From an uncultured Dorea sp. (GTDB taxonomy: Bacteria; Bacillota_A; Clostridia; Lachnospirales; Lachnospiraceae): a DNA stretch of 64,000 nt. Position 1 is the first letter of the stretch; each line of letters begins with the position of its first letter. This document shows positions 34,352 through 42,734 of the stretch, piece by piece. The notes under the pieces are model-generated. The model was not told the origin of the DNA. It did not search any database and worked only from the letters and a program-made list of their open reading frames with translations. The stretch spans positions 1-64,000 of the forward strand of contig CAJTRM010000004.1 of NCBI GenBank assembly GCA_910578865.1, written 5' to 3'. Position numbers and translations under genes: made by a program.

Positions 34352-35584
34352 ATGAGGAACAAACGTCCGGAATTATTGATTCCAGCCAGCAGCCTGGAAG
34401 TACTGAAAACAGCGGTTATTTTCGGAGCCGATGCAGTATATATCGGAGGAGAGGCCTATGGGCTCCGTGCAAAGGCGAAAAATTTTTCCATGGAGGATAT
34501 GAAGAAGGGCATTGCATTTGCCCATGACCATGGTGTGAAGGTATATGTGACGGTGAATATTCTTGCACACAATGAGGACCTTCCGGGGGTGGAGGAATAT
34601 TTAAAGGAGCTTAAGGAGCTTGGGCCGGACGGCCTGATCATTGCCGATCCTGCTGTTTTCCAGATGGCAAAGGACATCTGTCCGCAGATTGAGCGGCACA
34701 TCAGCACCCAGGCCAATAATACGAATTACGGCACCTATAATTTCTGGTGGAGCCAGGGGGCAAAACGGGTGGTATCTGCCAGGGAGCTGTCTTTAAAAGA
34801 GATTAAGGAAATCAGGGAACGTATTCCGGAGGAGATGGAAATCGAAAGCTTTATCCACGGCGCTATGTGCATTTCCTATTCAGGAAGATGTCTGCTGAGT
34901 AATTTTTTTACCGGCAGGGATGCCAATCAGGGAGCCTGCACGCATCCGTGCCGCTGGAAATATTCTGTGGTGGAGGAGACAAGGCCGGGAGAGTATATGC
35001 CGGTCTATGAAAATGAACGGGGCACTTATATTTTTAATTCCAAGGATCTGTGTATGATCGGGCATATTCCGGAGATGCTGGAGGCCGGGATCGACAGCTT
35101 TAAGATTGAGGGGCGGATGAAGACGGCGCTCTATGTGGCTACCGTTGCGAGGACGTACCGTCTGGCTATCGATGACTGTCTGAAGGATCCGAAACTCTAT
35201 GAGGAGCATATGCCGTGGTACCTGGATCAGATCTCCAACTGCACATACCGGCAGTTTACCACCGGGTTTTATTTCGGGAAGCCCAGTGAAGAGACCCAGA
35301 TCTATGACAACAATACTTATGTGAAAGAATACACGTATCTTGGGATCGTGGGCCGGGAGCGGGAGCGGGACGGCATGTACCGGATCGAGCAGCGGAACAA
35401 GTTCTCGGTGGGAGAGACTGTGGAGATCATGAAGCCGGACGGGCGCAATGTGGAGGCAGTAGTGCGCAGGATCGTGGATGAGGACGGGGTTGAGCAGGAG
35501 AGCGCGCCGCATCCCAAACAAGTGCTGTATGTGGATCTGGGATGTGAGGCAGAGCAGTATGATATACTGAGGCGGGCAGAGTAG
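34352..35584 (+). CDS. peptidase U32 family protein (TrhP-like tRNA hydroxylation protein)
   Basis: A 410-residue protein with the U32 signature ESFIHGAMCISYSGRCLLSN followed by RDANQGACTHPCRW, supplying cysteines that may hold an Fe-S cluster, and FNSKDLCMIGHIPEML, GIDSFKIEGRMKTALYVA. The N-terminal half is a TIM-barrel-like domain (LLIPASSLEVLKTAVIFGAD). E. coli YegQ/TrhP and B. subtilis TrhP1/P2 are needed for 5-hydroxyuridine in tRNA; classic collagenase activity is doubtful. It is 5 bp after a YrrM-like methyltransferase, the next enzyme in that modification path. A strong hairpin follows (35611-35655). Confidence 0.88.
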   Translation: MRNKRPELLIPASSLEVLKTAVIFGADAVYIGGEAYGLRAKAKNFSMEDMKKGIAFAHDHGVKVYVTVNILAHNEDLPGVEEYLKELKELGPDGLIIADPAVFQMAKDICPQIERHISTQANNTNYGTYNFWWSQGAKRVVSARELSLKEIKEIRERIPEEMEIESFIHGAMCISYSGRCLLSNFFTGRDANQGACTHPCRWKYSVVEETRPGEYMPVYENERGTYIFNSKDLCMIGHIPEMLEAGIDSFKIEGRMKTALYVATVARTYRLAIDDCLKDPKLYEEHMPWYLDQISNCTYRQFTTGFYFGKPSEETQIYDNNTYVKEYTYLGIVGRERERDGMYRIEQRNKFSVGETVEIMKPDGRNVEAVVRRIVDEDGVEQESAPHPKQVLYVDLGCEAEQYDILRRAE

Positions 35585-35610
35585 AGGCCCGACAGCCTTT
35601 TTGATGTATA

Positions 35611-35655
35611 ATATTCCTCAGAGGCATTACCGCAGTGGTATTGTCTCTGAGGATA
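35611..35655 (+). terminator. terminator hairpin after the U32 gene
   Basis: A long stem: ATATTCCTCAGAG pairs with CTCTGAGGATAT, extended inward by TTACC/GGTA around a GCAGT loop, followed by TTTTGCG. Confidence 0.65.
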
Positions 35656-35685
35656 TTTTGCGTAAGGCGTAGGTTGAACTGATAC
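35656..35685 (+). repeat. relic of the right end of the repetitive element seen at 52450-52612
   Basis: 30 bp matching 26 of 30 positions of 52583-52612, sharing GGCGTAGG, TGAACTG and the TTTTGCG start. No matching left end lies upstream, so only one end is present, fused to the hairpin after the U32 gene. Confidence 0.6.
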
Positions 35686-35952
35686 TATTTTTCCGGTGAT
35701 ATTAAGAAAAAGAGTTGTAATCTGCCGCGTTATCCGCTATACTTATCCATACAATCTATCCGGTACTTACCGTGCGGCTTCAGGCTGCAGTCAGCAGATT
35801 GCCGCGGTTTTGTTCAGGCATATATGTTTCGTTCCTATCATTTCCTATCATATGGCGTTCGCCATAACAGGATTCCACAGCATAAATACAAAAAAGAGAA
35901 GTAGAAGGACAACTGCGCTTGTGTTTCTTTTTGCAATTTTTGGTGGAAAAGC
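35686..35952. other. non-coding interval between the U32 gene and sigK
   Basis: The gap from 35585 to 36008 (424 bp) has the terminator and repeat relic at its left and the sigK promoter at its right. Between them no gene is supported: a 95-codon open frame on + lacks a ribosome binding site and has no protein-like pattern. Small features are a direct repeat TTCCTATCAT (twice, from about 35830) and the palindrome TATGGCGTTCGCCATA (about 35850-35865). Confidence 0.5.
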
Positions 35953-35980
35953 ACAAAAATTAAGATTGGCACATAGACTA
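35953..35980 (+). promoter_or_regulatory. mother-cell sigma (sigma-E/sigma-K type) promoter of sigK
   Basis: AC at 35953-35954, 17-bp spacer, CATAGACTA at 35972-35980, matching the sigma-K pattern AC-N16-17-CATAnnnTA and overlapping the sigma-E pattern. It lies 29 bp before the sigK start, as expected for a mother-cell sporulation gene that also activates itself. A TATAAT overlapping at 35978 has no suitable -35. Confidence 0.5.
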
Positions 35981-36008
35981 TAATCAAATATCTTAAGAGG
36001 TGCTTTTC

Positions 36009-36626
36009 TTGAAATCATTTCCCCAACCCCTCACAGCCTCGGAAGAAAGATATTACATGCAAAAATATACAGAGGGTGATCTTGAAGCAAAACATATCCT
36101 GATAGAACGGAATCTGCGCCTCGTTGCACATATCGTGAAAAAATACCAGTCATTTGAAGAAGATACGGAGGATCTGCTCTCCATCGGCACTATCGGCCTC
36201 ATTAAAGCAGTCGTTACCTTTAACCCCGATAAAAGTGTAAGACTCGGCACCTATGCGGCCAGGTGCATTGAGAATGAGATCCTGATGCATCTGCGGGCAA
36301 AAAAGAAAATCTCAAGGGAGATATCCCTGTATGAACCGATCGGAACTGACCGGGAGGGCAATGAGATACAGCTGTTTGATATTATTGAGACGGAGGAAGA
36401 CGATGCCCACAGGAAGGTGGAATTGAGTGATGATATCCGGATCCTTTATCAGCGGGTAGAATCAGAACTCTCCCCCCGGGAGCGGTTAGTGTTAAAAATG
36501 CGGTATGGGCTATATAATGAGGAAGAATATACGCAGCGGGAAATCGCAGGGAGGCTGGGCATATCCCGCTCCTATGTATCAAGGATTGAGAAAAGTGCAA
36601 TAGAAAAACTGCGCGCGTATTTTTAG
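36009..36626 (+). CDS. sigK: RNA polymerase sporulation sigma factor SigK
   Basis: A 205-residue sigma-70 family factor for late mother-cell sporulation genes. It matches SigK closely: RNLRLVAHIVKKYQSFEEDT, EDLLSIGTIGLIKAV (region 2), GTYAARCIENEILMHLRAKK, ISLYEPIGTDREGNEIQLFD, and region 4 TQREIAGRLGISRSYVSRIE. The gene is whole; no skin-type prophage interrupts it. Start at TTG 36009 with AAGAGG eight bases upstream (a GTG at 36000 overlaps that site). The N-terminal pro-sequence is short (MKSFPQPLTASEE), so proteolytic activation as in Bacillus may differ. Confidence 0.93.
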   Translation: MKSFPQPLTASEERYYMQKYTEGDLEAKHILIERNLRLVAHIVKKYQSFEEDTEDLLSIGTIGLIKAVVTFNPDKSVRLGTYAARCIENEILMHLRAKKKISREISLYEPIGTDREGNEIQLFDIIETEEDDAHRKVELSDDIRILYQRVESELSPRERLVLKMRYGLYNEEEYTQREIAGRLGISRSYVSRIEKSAIEKLRAYF

Positions 36627-36659
36627 CGCGCCGGAGAATACAAAGGAAAGAGGTGCTGT

Positions 36660-38198
36660 ATGGCATTCAGTAATGTAGTATCTGCCGCCCTTTCAGGGAT
36701 TCAGGCAGAAATGATCCATGTGGAGACGGACGTAAGCAATGGGCTGCCCGTATTTCATATGGTCGGTTATTTGTCTTCGGAGGTAAAGGAAGCGTCGGAG
36801 AGGGTCCGCACGGCAATCCGTAATTGTGGTATCCAGCTTCCTCCGAAGAAGATTATTGTGAACCTTGCCCCCGCAACGATCCGCAAGCGGGGAGCTTCTT
36901 TTGACTTACCCATCGCACTTTCTGTGCTGGCGTCTATGGGGATTTTCCAGGAAGAAAATTTAAGAGGGACTCTTGTAATCGGAGAATTGAGCCTTGACGG
37001 CAGCATCCAGAAGGTATCAGGCATTCTGCCGGTTGTGAGAAAGGCCAGGCAGAAGGGATACCGTGCATGTATCCTTCCGAAGCAGAATGAAGCGGAGGGA
37101 GGACTCGTGGAAGGAATTACTATCCTTGGGGCGAGTCATCTGGAGGAGGCCATCGCCTATCTGAAGGGAGGCCATCAGATCCGCCCTTATCAGAAAAGAA
37201 AGGAAGAAGCCTGTAAAGGCCGTCCTGTCTCCGGAGGGGTGGATTACAGTGATATCCAGGGACAGGATGCGGTAAAACGTGCCTGCGAAGTCGCGGTATC
37301 CGGGGGACATAACCTGCTGCTCATGGGGCCGCCGGGCAGCGGCAAATCGATGACGGCCAAACGGATACCTACAATCCTTCCGCCGCCGTCACTGGAGGAG
37401 AGCATGGAGATTACAGAAATTTACAGCATTATGGGGAAAGTGGACGAAAAAAGTCCTCTGATCACCGGGAGGCCGTTCCGGAGCGTGCATCATACGGCAA
37501 CCAGAGCTGCTCTTGCGGGGGGAGGGGGGACTCCCATGCCCGGGGAAGTGAGCCTGGCACACGGAGGCGTCTTGTTTCTGGACGAGCTTGCGGAGTTTCA
37601 GAGAACGGTTCTGGAGGTACTTCGGGAGCCTCTGGAGGATCACCGGATCCGTCTGGCAAGGAGTCAGGGGAACTATACGTTTCCCGCAGATTTCATGCTG
37701 GTTGCAGCTATGAACCCATGTCCGTGCGGGAATTATCCCAATGTAGAGAAGTGTACCTGCACGCAGAAACAGATCCAGCAATATCTTGGGAAGATCAGCC
37801 AGCCTTTCTTAGATCGTATGGATATCTGTGCGGAGGCTCCGAGGATTGAATATGAGGCTCTCAGCACCCAGAAAGTACAGGAGACTTCCGAACAGATCAG
37901 GCAGAGAGTGTGCAGTGTAAGAGAGATACAGAGAAACCGCTATCAAGGCACAGAAATCCATACAAATGCAAGGCTGGGAATGAAAGAACTTGAAGTCTAC
38001 TGCAGGCTTGGCCGGGAAGAGGAACAGCTGATGAAACGGGCATTTTCGGCTCTGGGACTTACGGCCCGGACTTACCATAAGATCTTGCGGGTGGCGAGAA
38101 CCATCGCGGATATGGACGGCGAGGACCAGATCAGGACCTCTCATATTAAGGAGGCCATCGGTTATCGCTCACTTGATAAAAAATACTGGGGGAGGTGA
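36660..38198 (+). CDS. comM: YifB/ComM family Mg chelatase-like AAA+ ATPase
   Basis: A 512-residue AAA+ protein. An N-terminal Lon-protease-like fold (IHVETDVSNGLPVFHMVGYL, PPKKIIVNLAPA) precedes the chelatase-type ATPase: Walker A LLLMGPPGSGKSMTAKR near 213-225, HHTATRAALAGGGGTPMPGE, Walker B GVLFLDELAEF, and AAMNPCPCGNYPNVEKCTC with a Cys cluster. ComM is a branch-migration helicase in natural transformation in Gram-negatives; with dprA next to it, a DNA-uptake or recombination role is reasonable. It overlaps closely with dprA (stop 38198, dprA start 38203). Confidence 0.94.
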   Translation: MAFSNVVSAALSGIQAEMIHVETDVSNGLPVFHMVGYLSSEVKEASERVRTAIRNCGIQLPPKKIIVNLAPATIRKRGASFDLPIALSVLASMGIFQEENLRGTLVIGELSLDGSIQKVSGILPVVRKARQKGYRACILPKQNEAEGGLVEGITILGASHLEEAIAYLKGGHQIRPYQKRKEEACKGRPVSGGVDYSDIQGQDAVKRACEVAVSGGHNLLLMGPPGSGKSMTAKRIPTILPPPSLEESMEITEIYSIMGKVDEKSPLITGRPFRSVHHTATRAALAGGGGTPMPGEVSLAHGGVLFLDELAEFQRTVLEVLREPLEDHRIRLARSQGNYTFPADFMLVAAMNPCPCGNYPNVEKCTCTQKQIQQYLGKISQPFLDRMDICAEAPRIEYEALSTQKVQETSEQIRQRVCSVREIQRNRYQGTEIHTNARLGMKELEVYCRLGREEEQLMKRAFSALGLTARTYHKILRVARTIADMDGEDQIRTSHIKEAIGYRSLDKKYWGR

Positions 38199-38202
38199 GA
38201 TT

Positions 38203-39279
38203 GTGACCTATGAGTATTGGCTTGCAGGAGTCCGGCCGCTGTCAGATAAAAAGAAAAGAATGCTCAGAGAGCATCTGGGGAGTGCAGAGGCAGTATATTA
38301 TATAGAAGAGACAAAGCTCAGGAAGCTGTCATTTCTTGAAGAGAAAGAGATACAGGCAGTCCTGCGGGCAGATAAACGTCAGATCCGGGAGAATTATGAA
38401 AGATTAGAGGATGCAGGAATCGGATTCATACCATACTTTTCGACAGATTATCCGGAGCGGTTAAAGAATATCCAGTCTCCGCCTTATGCACTCTATGTGA
38501 AGGGCAGCCTTCCGGATGAGAGAAAGCATTCTGTTGCCATTGTAGGAGCGAGAAAATGTACAGCCTACGGAGAACAGATGGCGCTTCAATATGCAGGCAG
38601 GCTTGCCGGCGCCGGAGTACAGATTATCAGCGGAATGGCCAGAGGAATTGACGGAGCAGGCCAGAGGGGTGCATTAGATGCAGGGGGAACTACCTATGGG
38701 ATACTGGGATGCGGTGTTGACATCTGCTATCCGAGAGAGCATCTGGGGCTCTATATGGATATCCAGAAGCAGGGGGGCCTGATCTCAGAGCAGCTTCCGG
38801 GGCGGCCGCCGCTTCAGGCCCATTTCCCGGCAAGGAACCGGATCATCAGCGCTCTGTCGGATGTGGTTCTTATCATGGAAGCCAGGGAAAAGAGCGGTTC
38901 TCTTATTACGGCAGATATGGCGCTTGAACAGGGGAAGGATGTGTATGCGCTGCCGGGCCCGGCAGAAAGCCTGCTCAGCAGAGGCTGTCACCGGCTGATC
39001 GCGCAGGGAGCCGGTATTCTGATCTCGCCGGAAGAGCTGATGGAGTCGTTGAGTGTTCAAATACAGAAATCCGGAGAAAATTCAGACAAAAATAAAAAAA
39101 TACTTGAAAGTGATGAAAATATAGTGTATAGTTGTCTCGGTTTATTTCCAAAGGGACTTCAGGAACTGGTTCAGGAGACGGGGCTAAGTCCGAGGGACCT
39201 GATGGAGCAGCTCATTACTCTGGAACTTCAGGGGGAGATTCAGGAAGTATTCAGGAATTATTATATAAGAACCCGGTGA
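38203..39279 (+). CDS. dprA: DNA-processing protein DprA
   Basis: A 358-residue DprA (Smf) that loads RecA on incoming single-stranded DNA. The N-terminal helix-hairpin-helix-like part is followed by the Rossmann domain: SVAIVGARKCTAYGEQMALQ, QIISGMARGIDGAGQRGALD, TYGILGCGVDICYPREH, FPARNRIISALSDVVLIMEA, GSLITADMALEQGKDVYALP; a C-terminal winged-helix segment ends it. Start GTG 38203 behind GGGAGGTGA; the longer in-frame ATG at 38173 lies inside comM. Followed by topA after 34 bp, a common Firmicute order. Confidence 0.95.
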   Translation: MTYEYWLAGVRPLSDKKKRMLREHLGSAEAVYYIEETKLRKLSFLEEKEIQAVLRADKRQIRENYERLEDAGIGFIPYFSTDYPERLKNIQSPPYALYVKGSLPDERKHSVAIVGARKCTAYGEQMALQYAGRLAGAGVQIISGMARGIDGAGQRGALDAGGTTYGILGCGVDICYPREHLGLYMDIQKQGGLISEQLPGRPPLQAHFPARNRIISALSDVVLIMEAREKSGSLITADMALEQGKDVYALPGPAESLLSRGCHRLIAQGAGILISPEELMESLSVQIQKSGENSDKNKKILESDENIVYSCLGLFPKGLQELVQETGLSPRDLMEQLITLELQGEIQEVFRNYYIRTR

Positions 39280-39313
39280 TACGATAACAGCCGGTTTTTA
39301 TGGAGGCAGTTTT

Positions 39314-41395
39314 ATGGCACGCTATCTTGTAATCGTGGAGTCACCTGCCAAGGTGAAGACAATTAAAAAATTTTTGGGGAGTAATTATGTTGTGACCGCA
39401 TCCAACGGGCATGTACGTGATTTGCCGAAAAGCCAGTTGGGTGTTTCACCTGAAAATGACTTTGAACCCAAGTATATAACGATCAGAGGAAAGGGAGAGA
39501 TCCTTGCAAATTTACGTAAAGAAGTGAAAAAGGCAGATAAAGTATATCTGGCGACTGACCCGGACCGCGAGGGGGAGGCGATTTCCTGGCATCTTTGCAA
39601 GGCGCTGAAGCTGGAAGATAAGAAGACTTACCGCATCAGTTTTAATGAAATTACGAAAAATGCAGTGAAGGCGTCTCTTAAAAATGCAAGAGAGATAGAT
39701 ATGGATCTTGTGGATGCCCAGCAGGCACGTCGTGTCCTTGACCGCGTCGTGGGCTATAAAATCAGCCCTCTGCTGTGGGCAAAGGTAAAAAGAGGGCTGA
39801 GTGCAGGCCGTGTGCAGTCTGTGGCGCTCCGCATCATTGCGGACCGGGAGGAGGAGATCAATGCATTTATTCCGGAGGAATACTGGACACTGGATGCCAA
39901 CCTCAAGGTGAAAGGGGAGAAGAAACTCCTGGCGGCCAGATTTTATGGGACAGAGGGCAAGAAAATGACGATTTCTTCCAGGGAGGAGCTTGACCAGATA
40001 CTGAAAGAAATCGAAGGGGCAGATTACCGTGTGGCAGATATTAAAAAAGGTGAGAGGATGAAAAAGGCTCCGCTTCCGTTTACCACCAGTACACTGCAGC
40101 AGGAGGCTTCAAAAGCTCTTAATTTTGCTACGGCCAAGACCATGAGGATTGCGCAGCAGTTATATGAAGGAATTGACATTAAAGGGAACGGGACTGCGGG
40201 ACTGATCACATACCTCCGTACAGATTCTACCAGAATTTCGGAGGAAGCCGATGCAAATGTAAAGACTTATATTAAGGAACAGTACGGGGAGCAATATGTA
40301 TCAAAGGGCAATGCGGGGAGTTCCAAAGACAAGAAATCGATTCAGGATGCCCATGAGGCGATCAGGCCTACCGATGTATCCCGTACGCCGGCGGCCATGA
40401 AAGATTCACTGACCAGAGACCAGTTCCGGCTGTATCAGCTGATATGGAAGCGGTTTCTTGCGAGCCGTATGCAGCCGGCCAGATATGAGACTACTTCAGT
40501 GAAGATTGCGGCAGGGAAGTATCTGTTTACAGTGTCCGCATCCAGGATTGCTTTTGAAGGATTCCGGATGATCTATACGGAGGCAGGAGAAGCGAAAGAG
40601 GAAAACAGTGTTCTGGCCAGAGGCATTTGTATGGAGTCGGAGCTTACACAGGAGAGCTTTGAGACAAAGCAGCATTTTACACAGCCGCCGGCTCACTATA
40701 CAGAGGCAGCACTTGTGAAAGCGCTGGAAGAGCTGGGGATCGGGCGTCCGAGTACGTATGCGCCGACAATCTCGACGATTATCGCAAGACGGTACGTGGC
40801 AAAGGAAAATAAAAACCTGTATCTTACAGAAGTAGGTGAGGTTGTAGACCACATTATGAAGCAATCGTTTCCGAGTATTGTGGATGTGAATTTTACGGCC
40901 AACATGGAAAGTCTTCTCGACGGGGTTGCAGAGGGCAAAGTAAACTGGAGAACGATTATTGAAAATTTCTACCCGGATATCGAGGATGCAGTGGAGAAAG
41001 CACAGAAAGAACTGGATGCTGTGAAGATTGAGGATGAGGTGACGGATGTCGTCTGTGACCAGTGCGGACGCAATATGGTGATAAAGTACGGTCCCCACGG
41101 AAGATTCCTGGCCTGTCCCGGATTCCCTGAGTGCCGTAATACGAAGCCATATCTTGAGAAAATCGGCGTAGCCTGTCCGGTGTGCGGCAAGGATGTGGTG
41201 CTCCGCAAGACGAAGAAGGGACGGAAATATTATGGCTGTGAAGATAATCCGGAATGTGAGTTTATGTCCTGGCAGAAGCCGTCCGGACAAAAGTGCCCGA
41301 AATGCGGAAGCTACATGGTAGAAAAAGGCGACAAACTGTGCTGCGGCAATGAACAATGTGGATTTGTTGAAGCCAGAAAAAATACAGAAAAATAA
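39314..41395 (+). CDS. topA: DNA topoisomerase I
   Basis: A 693-residue type IA topoisomerase that relaxes negative supercoils. N-terminal Toprim domain (YLVIVESPAKVKTIKKFLG, YLATDPDREGEAISWHLC), the active-site tyrosine in GLITYLRTDSTRIS, LGIGRPSTYAPTISTI, and three C-terminal zinc ribbons: CDQCGRNMVIKYGPHGRFLA, CPVCGKDVVLRKTKKGRKYY and CPKCGSYMVEKGDKLCCGNE. Start ATG 39314 with TGGAGGC upstream. Normal length and domain order. Confidence 0.97.
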   Translation: MARYLVIVESPAKVKTIKKFLGSNYVVTASNGHVRDLPKSQLGVSPENDFEPKYITIRGKGEILANLRKEVKKADKVYLATDPDREGEAISWHLCKALKLEDKKTYRISFNEITKNAVKASLKNAREIDMDLVDAQQARRVLDRVVGYKISPLLWAKVKRGLSAGRVQSVALRIIADREEEINAFIPEEYWTLDANLKVKGEKKLLAARFYGTEGKKMTISSREELDQILKEIEGADYRVADIKKGERMKKAPLPFTTSTLQQEASKALNFATAKTMRIAQQLYEGIDIKGNGTAGLITYLRTDSTRISEEADANVKTYIKEQYGEQYVSKGNAGSSKDKKSIQDAHEAIRPTDVSRTPAAMKDSLTRDQFRLYQLIWKRFLASRMQPARYETTSVKIAAGKYLFTVSASRIAFEGFRMIYTEAGEAKEENSVLARGICMESELTQESFETKQHFTQPPAHYTEAALVKALEELGIGRPSTYAPTISTIIARRYVAKENKNLYLTEVGEVVDHIMKQSFPSIVDVNFTANMESLLDGVAEGKVNWRTIIENFYPDIEDAVEKAQKELDAVKIEDEVTDVVCDQCGRNMVIKYGPHGRFLACPGFPECRNTKPYLEKIGVACPVCGKDVVLRKTKKGRKYYGCEDNPECEFMSWQKPSGQKCPKCGSYMVEKGDKLCCGNEQCGFVEARKNTEK

Positions 41396-41407
41396 TTAGG
41401 AAATTCA

Positions 41408-41436
41408 TTGAATGTTACTGAATTGTATGATAATAT
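41408..41436 (+). promoter_or_regulatory. promoter of codY
   Basis: TTGAAT (41408-41413), 17-bp spacer, TAATAT (41431-41436), 26 bp before the codY start. Confidence 0.5.
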
Positions 41437-41461
41437 AACATCATAGGATGGAGGAGCGCGA

Positions 41462-42244
41462 ATGAGTGTACAGTTATTAGATAAAACAAGAAAAATCAAC
41501 AAATTGCTGCATAACAATAGCTCAAGTAAAGTAGTATTCAACGACATCTGTGAAGTTCTGACTGAAATTCTGGATTCTAATGTACTTGTAGTCAGCAGAA
41601 AAGGAAAGGTTCTTGGGGGGAGTAAGTGCGAAGCAGTGTCATATATAGAAGAGTTGATCGAGCAGGAAGTCGGGAAGCATATTGACGACATGCTCAATGA
41701 GAGACTTTTAAGTATCCTGTCCACAAAGGAGAATGTGAATCTGCAGACACTTGGATTTTCCGGGGAGGCGTCCAGAGGGTATCAGGCAATTATCACTCCG
41801 ATCGATATAGCGGGTGAAAGGCTTGGAACCCTGTTTATCTACAAGCAGGACGAGATGTACGAGATTGACGATATTATCTTGAGTGAGTACGGCACTACCG
41901 TGGTAGGACTTGAGATGTTGCGTTCTGTCAATGAGGAGAGTGCGGAGGAGACAAGGAAAGAGCATATCGTACAGTCAGCCATCAGCACACTTTCTTATTC
42001 CGAGCTGGAGGCGATCATCCACATATTTGAGGAGCTCAACGGCACAGAAGGGATTCTGGTCGCCAGCAAGATTGCAGACAGGGTGGGCATTACAAGATCC
42101 GTGATCGTGAATGCGCTCCGCAAGTTTGAAAGCGCGGGAGTGATTGAGTCCCGATCGTCAGGGATGAAAGGAACGTATATTAAAGTCGTGAACGATTATG
42201 TCTTTACAGAGCTGGAAAAAATCAAGGCAGAACGGAACAGTTAA
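41462..42244 (+). CDS. codY: GTP- and branched-chain-amino-acid-sensing repressor CodY
   Basis: A 260-residue global regulator. The N-terminal GAF domain (LLDKTRKINKLLHNNSSSKV, VFNDICEVLTEILDSNVLVV) senses branched-chain amino acids; the C-terminal winged helix has GILVASKIADRVGITRSVIV and NALRKFESAGVIESRSSGMK, the recognition helix of the family. Length matches B. subtilis CodY (259). It would repress nutrient-uptake and biosynthetic genes when GTP and isoleucine are high. Start ATG 41462 follows GGAGGAGCGCG. A terminator is at 42258-42281. Confidence 0.97.
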   Translation: MSVQLLDKTRKINKLLHNNSSSKVVFNDICEVLTEILDSNVLVVSRKGKVLGGSKCEAVSYIEELIEQEVGKHIDDMLNERLLSILSTKENVNLQTLGFSGEASRGYQAIITPIDIAGERLGTLFIYKQDEMYEIDDIILSEYGTTVVGLEMLRSVNEESAEETRKEHIVQSAISTLSYSELEAIIHIFEELNGTEGILVASKIADRVGITRSVIVNALRKFESAGVIESRSSGMKGTYIKVVNDYVFTELEKIKAERNS

Positions 42245-42257
42245 TATTATGCACATA

Positions 42258-42281
42258 AGGGTATCGGGAGACTGATACCCT
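42258..42281 (+). terminator. terminator after codY
   Basis: GGGTATC and GATACCC flank a GGGAGACT loop, 15 nt after the codY stop, with AAG before and TTAAATT after; tail weak. Confidence 0.55.
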
Positions 42282-42303
42282 TAAATTCAGTTTGGAGGAA
42301 ATT

Positions 42304-42621
42304 ATGGGCCAGTTTCAGGGGAACACCGTCAAGCTCACGATGAAAAAGATGATTCTGGACGGGGGCTATTACAATGATGTGACATATACCTGTAAGATCA
42401 TCATGTATAAGAAAGAGGAAGAATGTATATATTTATTAACAGGGAAGACAGAATTGACAGAATTTTCGCTGGACGCAGTCTACGAATGCTGTTTCAGTGA
42501 GACGGAGGAAGAGATCAGGTGCGAGGGGATGCTCCGGGAAAGGTACTGGAACAAACTTGGAAAAGTGATCGTACTTCATATACAGAACGGATTTTATAAA
42601 AATCCTGTAAACTTAAAATAA
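42304..42621 (+). CDS. conserved-looking small protein of unknown function
   Basis: A 105-residue protein with no family that I recognise. It starts MGQFQGNTVKLTMKKMILDG at ATG 42304, preceded by GGAGG six bases upstream. It seems all-beta (YNDVTYTCKIIMYKKEEECI, KTELTEFSLDAVYECCFSET), has four cysteines, and its content recalls PilZ-like barrels, but the RxxxR and D/NxSxxG motifs of PilZ are absent. It lies alone between codY and groES, with its own strong ribosome binding site. Confidence 0.65.
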   Translation: MGQFQGNTVKLTMKKMILDGGYYNDVTYTCKIIMYKKEEECIYLLTGKTELTEFSLDAVYECCFSETEEEIRCEGMLRERYWNKLGKVIVLHIQNGFYKNPVNLK

Positions 42622-42627
42622 AGTGTG

Positions 42628-42656
42628 TTGACAAAACCAGAAGAGAGTGCTATTTT
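42628..42656 (+). promoter_or_regulatory. promoter of groESL
   Basis: TTGACA (42628-42633), 17-bp spacer, TATTTT (42651-42656). The CIRCE operator follows 14 bp downstream. Confidence 0.75.
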
Positions 42657-42670
42657 ATATCTAGAGTCTT

Positions 42671-42697
42671 TTAGCACTCTCTTTTTATGAGTGCTAA
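42671..42697 (+). promoter_or_regulatory. CIRCE operator (HrcA binding site)
   Basis: Perfect CIRCE: TTAGCACTC (42671-42679), 9-nt spacer, GAGTGCTAA (42689-42697). It overlaps an ATG at 42687 that is in frame with groES and is thus a regulatory site, not part of the gene. HrcA binding would repress groESL until heat shock. Confidence 0.97.
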
Positions 42698-42734
42698 CAA
42701 CGCTAATATTGAGATCAGCAAGGAGGAATATAAT

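Noticed and set aside
35696..35983. 95-codon open frame between the U32 gene and sigK
   Set aside because: No ribosome binding site, non-protein-like composition, and it runs into the sigK promoter.
42687..42734. Longer GroES starting at 42687
   Set aside because: The ATG lies in the CIRCE operator, lacks a ribosome binding site, and the family starts at 42735.
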